A stretch of DNA of 64,000 bases from Phocaeicola faecalis (GTDB taxonomy: Bacteria > Bacteroidota > Bacteroidia > Bacteroidales > Bacteroidaceae). The notes beneath the pieces were generated by a model. That model did not search any database. It worked only from the letters and a program-made list of their open reading frames with translations, and was not told the DNA's origin. Positions 54,656 to 62,575 of this stretch are shown here, piece after piece. The stretch is from contig NZ_JADNRM010000017.1 in assembly GCF_021730445.1 (NCBI RefSeq), positions 1 to 64,000 of the forward strand, given 5' to 3'. Positions within the stretch are counted from its first letter, which is position 1, and every line of letters starts with the position of its first letter. A program made the translations under genes and the position numbers.

Positions 54656-56941
54656 ATGAAAAGCATCCGGAACCTGTTTCTACTGCTTGTCTCCTGCCTG
54701 ACCATAGCCGGGCGTAGCCAAACTATATTTCCCGAAACCGTCTATTTTCAGACGGACAAGGGGATTTATGAGACCGGTGAAGACCTTTGGTTCAAGACAT
54801 ACGTTATGGATGCTCAGAGCCTTGCTCTTTCCGAGCGAAGCAAGACACTGTTTATGGAGATGCTCAATGCCAAGGACAGCATCGTGTGGCAGGAGAAATA
54901 CCCCGTCCTCTCCGGCATTGCTGCGGGGCACGTCTATGTGGACAAGAACTTGAAAGAGGGCGATTACCGCATCCATGCCTATACCCGCTTTTCTTTTTTG
55001 AATGACACATTGCGTCCGGTCTATCCCAAGAAGATACGTGTGGTAAAGAGCATAGCCTACAAAGGAACGGACAACCCTCAGGAAGAAGACCGGCCAGTCG
55101 CCCGTCTTTCGTTCTTTCCCGAAGGAGGTGATTTGATTGACGGCATCCCCACCAAGGTGGCTTTCAAGGCACAGGATGCCAAAGGAATGCCCGCAAAAGT
55201 GGCAGGCCGATTGCAGGAAAACGGCAAGGAAATTGCGCGTTTGGAGACCGTGCATGATGGCATGGGATTTGTTTTCATTCTTCCGCGAAAAGAATCATCC
55301 TACAAAGTAGTATTGTCCGATGGTCGGGAGTTTCCGTTTGCCGGGGTGACGGCTTCCGGCATGTCCATCCACCTGCGGAAGCAGACCGATGAGTATTTGG
55401 AGTTTCATCTTTCCCAGTCGAAAGGAACGGCGACACAGACGGTCAAGTTGGAAGGCAGGATGCGTGGCAAGCTTTGCTGCATGGCGACAGGCACTTTACG
55501 CGAACGTCTGAAAGTACGGATTCCACTGAAGGAATTCACGACGCAGGGCATTGCCGAGTTTACTTTATACAATGCCGACGGGCAGCCAATGGCAGAACGC
55601 TTGGTGTATGTCCATCCCGAGCGTAAGTTGCACATCGAATTGAACACGGACAGTGCGCGCTACTTTACCCGTGGCAAAGGCAAGCTGAACGTAAAGGTAA
55701 CGGACGAGGCGGGCAAGCCTGTACAGGCGCATTTGGGTTTGAGCATTTTCGACGGTGCTTATCAAAATGAACTGAATCCTGAGAATATGCTATCGTATTG
55801 TTTACTTTCCACCGAGATAAAGGGTAATATCCACAATCCGGCGTATTACTTTGATGGCAACAACAAAGACCGCCTGTCAGCTCTTGATTTATTGCTTCTC
55901 ACTCAAGGGTGGCGCAGGTATGTATGGGAAAAGGCTGATACGGCAATGCTGGCGGACTGTTTCCTTTCGGATGAAATCAGGGGAAGGCAGATTCTCGGCA
56001 AGAAAAAGAAGCGGAAAGAGTTGGGAAACGGAGAGCAGTTGCTACAAGTTTCCGGTCCAAGCACTGAAAACCGTTTTGTGCTTATAGACTCTTTGGGAAA
56101 GTTCGTGGTGCCGACGGACTTGATGTTTGTACTGCGAGGCGGATATGTTTATTTGAAGCCTATGCTGGATAAAGATGAATACAAGCCTTCCATTATCATG
56201 GAAGAGACTTTTGATAAGGCAGACAGTTTACGGAAGTCTTGCCTATCTTATTTCTCGTATATGAATCCTTCACAAGTGTTTTCGGAATTGCAGCTTGATT
56301 ATCCCGTTATCAGTCAGGACAGTAGCATTCTTTTATCCGAGATAACAGTTACAGGTAAGAAAGGAAGAGTGTTCCGGGATAAGATGATGGGAAGGTTAGA
56401 TAGCTTGGCACAAATGAAGGTTGGAGCAGCATGGGTATGCTCTGGGTGTATATCGGGAGGAGGTAATATAGAGTACCTTAATGATTATAAAGGTTATTCA
56501 CATCATCCTATAGGATGTCCGGTACCTCCTCCTGGAAAAATAAGCTCCCCAGTTATCGGTCGGAAATATTATCTCATAAAATATGAACCAAAAGGAGAGA
56601 ATAACAAATGGATTCTAACGAAACTAGACGAGATTATTTGGAAAGGTGAGGAATTTACCGAAGAAGAACTTCTCCGCATGAACAACCTGTGGCGTGTGAA
56701 AGGCTATTACGGCACGCGTGAGTTCTACCAACCCGATGAACTGGATATGCAAAGCCCGCTACCGGACGCGCGGAACGTCTTGCTGTGGAAACCGGACATT
56801 GTCACCGATGAAAAAGGAGAAGCCGAAGTGGAGTTCTTCTGTTCGGATATCAATACAAGCTTTATGGGTGTGATAGAAGGAACGGATGGCTTAGGAAACT
56901 TAGGCACGTCTCAGTGCGAGTTTAGGGTACTAAAACCATAA
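54656..56941 (+). CDS. Secreted macroglobulin (MG2)-like protein, copy 2
   Basis: A 761-residue paralogue of the protein at 2972-5293. It has a different signal peptide (NLFLLLVSCLTIAGRSQ) but near-identical long blocks, including YFQTDKGIYETGEDLWFKTY and LLWKPDIVTDEKGEAEVEF. Two internal blocks differ (about codons 257-300 and 588-665). VSC in the signal is a weak lipobox. The protein is probably cell-surface or periplasmic; function unknown. It begins an operon with the next two genes at 12- and 9-bp spacing. Its native promoter is apparently split by the ICE. Confidence 0.7.
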   Translation: MKSIRNLFLLLVSCLTIAGRSQTIFPETVYFQTDKGIYETGEDLWFKTYVMDAQSLALSERSKTLFMEMLNAKDSIVWQEKYPVLSGIAAGHVYVDKNLKEGDYRIHAYTRFSFLNDTLRPVYPKKIRVVKSIAYKGTDNPQEEDRPVARLSFFPEGGDLIDGIPTKVAFKAQDAKGMPAKVAGRLQENGKEIARLETVHDGMGFVFILPRKESSYKVVLSDGREFPFAGVTASGMSIHLRKQTDEYLEFHLSQSKGTATQTVKLEGRMRGKLCCMATGTLRERLKVRIPLKEFTTQGIAEFTLYNADGQPMAERLVYVHPERKLHIELNTDSARYFTRGKGKLNVKVTDEAGKPVQAHLGLSIFDGAYQNELNPENMLSYCLLSTEIKGNIHNPAYYFDGNNKDRLSALDLLLLTQGWRRYVWEKADTAMLADCFLSDEIRGRQILGKKKKRKELGNGEQLLQVSGPSTENRFVLIDSLGKFVVPTDLMFVLRGGYVYLKPMLDKDEYKPSIIMEETFDKADSLRKSCLSYFSYMNPSQVFSELQLDYPVISQDSSILLSEITVTGKKGRVFRDKMMGRLDSLAQMKVGAAWVCSGCISGGGNIEYLNDYKGYSHHPIGCPVPPPGKISSPVIGRKYYLIKYEPKGENNKWILTKLDEIIWKGEEFTEEELLRMNNLWRVKGYYGTREFYQPDELDMQSPLPDARNVLLWKPDIVTDEKGEAEVEFFCSDINTSFMGVIEGTDGLGNLGTSQCEFRVLKP

Positions 56942-56952
56942 AAAATGATAGG

Positions 56953-57486
56953 ATGACAAAATTAAAAAATAGATGGCTCTTGTGGATATTGCCTTTGGCT
57001 TTCTTCGTTTCCTGCAAATCGAATGAAGGACAATGGGAAAACAAGCAAATTTCCTTTCCTGAAAATATTGTATTTACAAAAGCCGGAAAGGATACGATTT
57101 ATTTTGATTTTGACAAGTCGAAATGGAAGTTCTTTATTTATGCAGATACAACAGACTGCATGGGGTGTAAATTGTATCTGGACAGATGGAGCGATTTGAT
57201 TGCTAAAATCAAGGCGGACGAGTCATTAAGCAAATCAGTTTCATTTGCTTTCTTCTTGTTTCCTAATGACGTGGAAGAGATGAAATTTATGCTGGACTGT
57301 GATTTACCCGACTATCCGGTCTGTATTGATGCAGATAATCGAATTGGTAGATTGAATGAATTTTCTTCTGATAAATATTTTCTATTGGATGAGCATAACC
57401 GGGTTGTTTTAGTCGGCAATCCTGTCTCCAGCCCTCAGATGGAAAAATCTTATTGGGATGAAATTATAGGTAAACCTGTCAAATAA
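56953..57486 (+). CDS. Thioredoxin-like lipoprotein
   Basis: A 177-residue protein with a lipoprotein signal peptide (LAFFVSCKS, lipid-modified Cys near residue 21). A thioredoxin-like core follows, with FIYADTTDCMGCK giving a CxxC motif. It lies between an MG2-like gene and a signal peptidase gene. It may be a redox or scaffold partner of exported proteins made from this operon. The redox role is inferred only from the motif. Confidence 0.65.
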   Translation: MTKLKNRWLLWILPLAFFVSCKSNEGQWENKQISFPENIVFTKAGKDTIYFDFDKSKWKFFIYADTTDCMGCKLYLDRWSDLIAKIKADESLSKSVSFAFFLFPNDVEEMKFMLDCDLPDYPVCIDADNRIGRLNEFSSDKYFLLDEHNRVVLVGNPVSSPQMEKSYWDEIIGKPVK

Positions 57487-57494
57487 CTATAACC

Positions 57495-58376
57495 ATGAAG
57501 AGGGCTCGAAAATGGATGAATAAGGCAGTTAATGCTATCTTTGGTTTGGCCGCGCTGTTGGTGCTGTATGTTTTGGCGCAAATATTATTGTTCGCTACAT
57601 TCAAAATTCCCAGTGACTCGATGGAGCCTACATTGATAGAAGGGGATGTCATATCTGTCTGTAAACCGGCTTTAGGCGCACGGATATTTAACATTTGGGC
57701 TGCTCTGAAAGGCGAAGAGGTTGACGTGTACAGATTGCCTGGCTTTTCTAAGGTCAGAAGGGATGATGTCTTGGTTTTTAATTTTCCTTATTCGGAGTGG
57801 AATCAATGGGATGAGAATATGAAAATGAACATATCGAACTATTATGTAAAGCGTTGTGTGGCTGTCCCCGGAGATACTCTGTTTATCCATGACGGAATCT
57901 ATATGATTGGTGATGGGAATGTATTGGCCGGTAATATTGAATCTCAAAAGCGAATCATGAAATTTAATCCTGATAATATTCCTAACGACCAATATTACAC
58001 GCTTCCTTTCGACAGCATTGTCCGATGGAACATCAGGGAGTTTGGTCCTTTTTATATACCGGGAAAGAACGATTCCATTCCAATGAACAGAACAAACTAC
58101 CTTCTGTACAAAAAAATAATAGCGTGGGAACAGAGTGAGGAAGTGCTGTTTCAGGATGGAAAAGTTTATTTGGGCAATAAAGAATTGGACGGATATCGTT
58201 TTAAGAGCAATTATTATTTCATGAGTGGGGACAATAGCATGAATTCCGTAGATTCGCGTTTTTGGGGATTGATACCTGAAGACTTTATTGTAGGAAAGGC
58301 CGGCTTTGTCATTACTTCGCGCAGCCGTGATACGGGAAAGATACGTTGGAACAGAGTATTTAAAAGAATAGAGTAG
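57495..58376 (+). CDS. Type I signal peptidase (S26 family)
   Basis: A 293-residue protein with one N-terminal membrane segment (about 14-36). The catalytic Ser42 is in IPSDSMEPT and the general-base Lys119 is in YYVKRCVAVPGD. The C-terminal box GDNSMNSVDSRFWGLIP is typical of LepB-type enzymes. It cleaves signal peptides of exported proteins. Being in an operon with secreted proteins, it may be a dedicated second copy rather than the housekeeping enzyme. Confidence 0.85.
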   Translation: MKRARKWMNKAVNAIFGLAALLVLYVLAQILLFATFKIPSDSMEPTLIEGDVISVCKPALGARIFNIWAALKGEEVDVYRLPGFSKVRRDDVLVFNFPYSEWNQWDENMKMNISNYYVKRCVAVPGDTLFIHDGIYMIGDGNVLAGNIESQKRIMKFNPDNIPNDQYYTLPFDSIVRWNIREFGPFYIPGKNDSIPMNRTNYLLYKKIIAWEQSEEVLFQDGKVYLGNKELDGYRFKSNYYFMSGDNSMNSVDSRFWGLIPEDFIVGKAGFVITSRSRDTGKIRWNRVFKRIE

Positions 58377-58380
58377 TGTG

Positions 58381-58709
58381 ATGAGAATTATAACCTATAT
58401 AATATTATCGTGCTTTATGGCTGCTTGTTCGCAAAACCGTAGCGGTGGTGAACTTGAGCAAGCCTTGAAGCTGTCAGGAGAAAACCGTAATGCGTTAGAG
58501 GCAGTTCTTGACCATTACAAGCATGATTCTTTAAAATACCGGGCAGCCTGCTTCCTTATCAAGAATATGCCTTATCATTATTTAAGGAAGAACTGGGAAT
58601 GCATTGCGACTCATTGACACGGTGTGGGTATCTGGAAAAACGGAGCAAATCAAAAAGTATGTGGGTATAATATTTGAGAAACATTAAAGTTTGCAATGCT
58701 AAAAACATA
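58381..58709 (+). pseudogene. Broken small lipoprotein gene
   Basis: The first 78 codons (58381-58617) encode a lipoprotein signal (IILSCFMAACSQ) and a helical start. The frame then stops. Just beyond, another frame carries ALRLIDTVWVSGKTEQIKKYV and ends at about 58687, and it reads like a protein C-terminus. An internal deletion with a frameshift is the simplest explanation. In related operons the intact gene may encode a larger exported protein; this could not be checked. Confidence 0.5.
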
Positions 58710-58915
58710 CATCCTTCCAAAGTATTATAAATCAAGCACATCAGACGAACACCTGATTGGACGTCAGCATTGTAACCCAGAGTTCATGCTTATCACCCAC
58801 AGGGTTTTCGGATTGACCCCATTATATTGGCTGACTTTGCCTGAACGGATAGTGAACCAAAGAGTGTTTTTTATAGAGCAGGATACCATAAGAAGGTATT
58901 AAGCAGTTGAGAACC
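58710..58915. other. Degenerate region before the first VirE fragment
   Basis: A short open frame (58696-58902) ends LTLPERIVNQRVFF. It has no start region or recognised family and is probably the tail of a lost gene. Confidence 0.4.
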
Positions 58916-59084
58916 TCAGGAGGTGCAGAGCCTTTCCGCCACCCAGTTGTTCGAGCGGATGAAGTCCGCCCATCCCTCAGCCATGAGGGGCATGACGGCC
59001 TACAGCCTGAGCCGCATCCTGCCCCAGTTGGGCGAGCGGGTGCATACTGCCAAGGGGAATGTGTATCGGGTGGTGGAATGCTAG
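58916..59084 (+). pseudogene. C-terminal remnant of a VirE-type gene (1)
   Basis: About 169 bp nearly identical to the last 170 bp of the VirE-type gene at 737-2566 (for example CGAGCGGATGAAGTCCGCCC). It ends with its own TAG. Nothing upstream of it matches the remainder of the gene. Confidence 0.85.
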
Positions 59085-59213
59085 GCATCCGCAGGAAATG
59101 TGTTCCGAATCAAAAGTTATCCTTGCTGATGGAGAATATAGAGAGGAACCGATTGGTAACTCAACTCGTATGAAACAATAGTGAAACACGTCAGCCGATA
59201 TATTGGTAGCTTA

Positions 59214-59510
59214 TTATATTAAAATCCCTGTTCTTGTAATGTCACAATAAAGAGGGTTATTCATGTCTTCTATTAGTAGCACCGGCTCTATGAGGTTACT
59301 TATCTTACGCCTAAGTTTCCATAATAGCGGGGTGTCTTCAAAATAGTTATCGTTCAGCCGTTCTACTACCACAGCAATATCTATATCGCTGTCCTCTCTA
59401 TAATTTCCTTTGCTGTACGAACCATAAAGATAGAGAGCCTTTAACGGCAGTTTCTCGGCTACCATTTCCTTATAGCGTTTGGCAAGGGTTATAGCTTGTT
59501 CTTTATCCAT
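59214..59510 (-). CDS. MNT-type nucleotidyltransferase (antitoxin-like)
   Basis: A 98-residue minimal nucleotidyltransferase with the motif GSYSKGNYREDSDIDIAVV (GSx10DxD). In HEPN/MNT pairs the MNT protein neutralises the HEPN RNase, in some systems by AMPylation. It overlaps the 3' end of the HEPN gene by 22 bp and is co-transcribed from it. Confidence 0.8.
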   Translation of the reverse strand: MDKEQAITLAKRYKEMVAEKLPLKALYLYGSYSKGNYREDSDIDIAVVVERLNDNYFEDTPLLWKLRRKISNLIEPVLLIEDMNNPLYCDITRTGILI

Positions 59511-59875
59511 GATTGCAAGTCTTTAGTTTGGTTTAAAAGTTCTGTACAGTATTCCTTAGTCAAGCTTTTTATTAGTCTCTCCTTGTAAGAGGGATAACGA
59601 GCTTCTATATTCAGAGGTTCAAGTTTGTCAATGAAGTCCAATTGCTCTTCTGACAATTGCTTATCCAATCCCGTTTTCTCTGCAAGTCTGGATAGTGAAT
59701 GTATCTTTAAGGGAACTTCCGTCAAGCAATTAGTCCAATATGCTTTAATAATTTTTTCTATGGTCTGATGGCACATGAAGCCCACATAGAGATAACGACC
59801 TGTAACCAGCATTGCATCTGCCGTTTCCAAGTCATAATCTGACATTTCAATCCAATAAGTTACTTTACTATCCAT
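59489..59875 (-). CDS. HEPN-domain protein
   Basis: A 128-residue HEPN-type protein (DYDLETADAMLVTGRYLYVGFMCHQTIEKIIKAYW). The toxin motif Rx4-6H is not obvious: the nearest is R followed by H nine residues later (RYLYVGFMCH). This could be the non-RNase HEPN subclass that accompanies MNT. It is the first gene of the pair, which stands between two VirE remnants. Confidence 0.75.
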   Translation of the reverse strand: MDSKVTYWIEMSDYDLETADAMLVTGRYLYVGFMCHQTIEKIIKAYWTNCLTEVPLKIHSLSRLAEKTGLDKQLSEEQLDFIDKLEPLNIEARYPSYKERLIKSLTKEYCTELLNQTKDLQSWIKNKL

Positions 59876-59962
59876 GCTCTAAATCTTTAGAACAAAGATA
59901 GTCATTATCCTTTAAACCACAATGATTTGCTACAACATTTTAGTGAATAGGGGCTATATGAA

Positions 59963-60078
59963 ATGCCTCTGCTTCCGCTTTGCCACGGAAGAGGATTATC
60001 CGCAGGAGGTGCAGAGCCTTTCCGCCACCCAGTTGTTCGAGCGAGTGCATAAATGTGTACCGGGTGGTGGAATGCTAG
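59963..60078 (+). pseudogene. C-terminal remnant of a VirE-type gene (2)
   Basis: This matches the region of the VirE-type gene starting CTGTTTCCGCTTTGCC (about 2360). It then jumps from GTTCGAGCG to GTGCATA with loss of about 80 bp, apparently between short CGAGCG direct repeats, and ends GGGTGGTGGAATGCTAG. The join is out of frame. Confidence 0.8.
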
Positions 60079-60100
60079 GTAGGATACTCTTTGAGAATGT

Positions 60101-61441
60101 TTACAGTTCTCTGAAGATTTCTCCTACTGTGGGGTGAGGGAACACATATCGTTTCCAATCATCCACTTTCTTGCGGTCTTCGATGGCCATGCCTGCCAAT
60201 ACAATCAGTTCGGAAGCAGGATTACCCAGCATGTGGGCACCCAATACCGTTCCGTCTTCGGCAGCCAATACTTTACAAACTCCATTTACTCCCTCATTCT
60301 CCGCCACAAAGCGACCGGAATATGCCATCGGTAGTTTTATTGTATGATAAGCAATGCCGGCAGCCTGCAGAGCTTCTTCACTCATACCTGCCCCTGCTAT
60401 CTCAGGATTGGTATAGACTACCCCCGGAATGGCACGGTAACTCATCGCATCTTCTTTTCCTAGAATATGATGAACAGCCACTTCCGCTTCGCGCACGGCC
60501 GTATGTGCCAACAATGAAACGCCGTTCAAGTCTCCGCACGCATAGACACCGGGAACCGAAGACTGCATGTGTTCGTCCACCTTGACGCACTTACGTTCCG
60601 TCAGTTCCAAATTCAAATTCTCTAATCCGAAACCTTTCATTACAGGACGACGGCCTACACTCATCAGTAACTTTTCGGCCGTAACACTTCCCGCCCCTTC
60701 TGCATTTTCGTAAGAGACCGTTACTCCGTTCTCCTCTTTTGCCACTCCTACCACCTTGGTACTCAGCAGGAACTTAATTCCCTTCTTGGCATACTCGGCA
60801 CGCAGCATCGCCGAAAGTTCCTTATCCATTCCACCTAAAATTTCATCCATCATCTCGACCACAGTAACCTGTACGCCCAAACTATTGAAGAAAGAAGCAA
60901 ACTCCATTCCGATTACACCACCGCCGACAATAGCCAGTGAAGCAGGCACTTCCTTATTGTCTAATGCATCACGGTGTGTCCAATAATCCACACCATCCAC
61001 TCCCGGAATGGGAGGAATAAATGTATCGCTACCGGTACAAAGTAACAAGTTCTCACATTCGTAAATCTCCTCACCGCATTTCACCGTGTTCTTATCTATG
61101 ACAGTAGCCTCTCCTGTTACTATATTCACCTGATGGGCAGTCAGTTTCGCCTTGATGCCCAACACCAGTTTACGCACCACCTTTGATTTCCGGGCAACAA
61201 TCTTGCCCAAGTCAAAAGAAGCTTCGGGCACAGTGACCGCATATTTGGAAGCATGCTTGGCATAATCATACACTTTGGCAGAATAAAGCAATGTCTTTGT
61301 GGGGATGCAACCTTCATTCAGGCACACGCCCCCCAGACTTCTCTTTTCAAACAACACAACACTGAGGCCGGCTTTTCCGGCAACTTCGGCAGCAGTATAG
61401 CCGGCGGGCCCTCCACCGATAATCGCAATTTGATATTTCAT
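60101..61441 (-). CDS. lpdA: Dihydrolipoyl dehydrogenase
   Basis: A 446-residue flavoprotein. The FAD motif is GGGPAGYTAA (9-18), the redox disulfide is GGVCLNEGCIPTK (C40 and C45), the NAD motif is VGGGVIGMEFA, and the C-terminal domain ends HPTVGEIFREL with the catalytic His. It reoxidises lipoyl groups of 2-oxoacid dehydrogenase or glycine cleavage complexes. Its stop codon is 23 bp from the second VirE remnant, so the remnant cluster abuts core chromosome. Confidence 0.9.
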   Translation of the reverse strand: MKYQIAIIGGGPAGYTAAEVAGKAGLSVVLFEKRSLGGVCLNEGCIPTKTLLYSAKVYDYAKHASKYAVTVPEASFDLGKIVARKSKVVRKLVLGIKAKLTAHQVNIVTGEATVIDKNTVKCGEEIYECENLLLCTGSDTFIPPIPGVDGVDYWTHRDALDNKEVPASLAIVGGGVIGMEFASFFNSLGVQVTVVEMMDEILGGMDKELSAMLRAEYAKKGIKFLLSTKVVGVAKEENGVTVSYENAEGAGSVTAEKLLMSVGRRPVMKGFGLENLNLELTERKCVKVDEHMQSSVPGVYACGDLNGVSLLAHTAVREAEVAVHHILGKEDAMSYRAIPGVVYTNPEIAGAGMSEEALQAAGIAYHTIKLPMAYSGRFVAENEGVNGVCKVLAAEDGTVLGAHMLGNPASELIVLAGMAIEDRKKVDDWKRYVFPHPTVGEIFREL

Positions 61442-61459
61442 GGTATTTATTAAAATTAA

Positions 61460-61864
61460 TCAGTTCTTTATCAATTCAAAACCTTCGACCGCCAGGCCGG
61501 GACATACCTTCTTCAAAGCTTCGACAAACTCCAAAGGTCTGTCGGGACTTATCATCACGAATCCTTGTGCATGTTCAATTTTCACCTTTTGCATCCCGAT
61601 AGCATGGGGCTGGTAAGCAATGTTCCTGATGCCATCCACACAAAATCTTTTACCCCATACCGATTTAACTTCCAGCACACCGCTATCTTTAATCGTATAA
61701 ATAGTCTTTGACTGAGAATAAAACAGCATGAGAGGTATAATTAATCCGCCCAAAGCCCCCCATTCCTGCAGCCAAAAAAAGATAGCAATCATAACCAATG
61801 TGGCAACTCCCATTCCTATATATCGCCAAGTGGAAATCCGTTTTGTCTTAAATACTCGTTCCAT
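61460..61864 (-). CDS. Membrane protein with a bacterial PH-like domain (1)
   Basis: A 134-residue protein with two N-terminal membrane segments (about 13-31 and 34-50) and a beta-rich C-terminal part (TIYTIKDSGVLEVKSVWGKRF...FVMISPDRPLEFVEALKK) like bacterial PH domains. It lies 18 bp upstream of lpdA on the same strand and is probably co-transcribed. Function unknown. Confidence 0.6.
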   Translation of the reverse strand: MERVFKTKRISTWRYIGMGVATLVMIAIFFWLQEWGALGGLIIPLMLFYSQSKTIYTIKDSGVLEVKSVWGKRFCVDGIRNIAYQPHAIGMQKVKIEHAQGFVMISPDRPLEFVEALKKVCPGLAVEGFELIKN

Positions 61865-61933
61865 ATTTTCCGGTTTTAAAGGTTGTATGTCCGAAAGATA
61901 CTAAAATAACCGGTTTCCCGCTACATATTTTCT

Positions 61934-62359
61934 TCAGAAAGTATCTTCGCCCTCTTCTTTATGTTCCAACCGCCTGACCAATGCATTCATAAATTCTTCA
62001 GGCTTCTCCGGCAGCAGGTCTATAACCTTGTCATTGTCATAATGCACCAATACATATCGGGTAAATCTCAGATGTTTCAACCCGAAGAGACGCTTCAATT
62101 CTACATCTGTAATCCGTGAAAGCGGAATGGTCTTCTCCTTTTGGAAACGTCCGTTATAAATCACCAAGTTTCCGTCTGCCGTCAATGTATAGGTAGAATG
62201 GATGATACGCTCTATATTGATAATGACAATCATAGCGAAAAACAGCCCTATCAATGCCGCCCCTTTGTACCAAAAGGCAACCAGCATAATCAAAGTAAAC
62301 AGAATAAGAAACAAATGAGTTGTCCCTGAAATCTTCACATGGAAAGTTCGATTCATCAT
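61934..62359 (-). CDS. Membrane protein with a bacterial PH-like domain (2)
   Basis: A 141-residue protein with two membrane segments (about 13-30 and 33-50) and a PH-like C-terminal part (TYTLTADGNLVIYNGRFQKEKTIPLSRITDVELK...PEKPEEFMNALVRRL). The organisation is the same as in the neighbour at 61460-61864, so the two may be an ancient duplication. Confidence 0.6.
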   Translation of the reverse strand: MMNRTFHVKISGTTHLFLILFTLIMLVAFWYKGAALIGLFFAMIVIINIERIIHSTYTLTADGNLVIYNGRFQKEKTIPLSRITDVELKRLFGLKHLRFTRYVLVHYDNDKVIDLLPEKPEEFMNALVRRLEHKEEGEDTF

Positions 62360-62547
62360 AATTTAAAATTTTGGCGCAAGTTAATCATTTGTTCTCAATT
62401 ATTTTAAAAGACTTGATTGTTTTTATTCCATCCCCACAATCATGGAACAAGATTCCCGCGACCATAAAACAACCAACTAAATATCATATCTTTCAAAAAA
62501 GGCAGTAAATAACAGCATTAAAATGTACAATGAAAAGAGGTTTTCTT

Positions 62548-62555
62548 TACCTTTG
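62548..62555 (+). promoter_or_regulatory. Promoter -7 box of nadB
   Basis: TACCTTTG lies 20 bp before the nadB start codon and matches TAnnTTTG. The -33 element is not clear. Confidence 0.6.
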
Positions 62556-62575
62556 CAACCATAAATCACATTATC

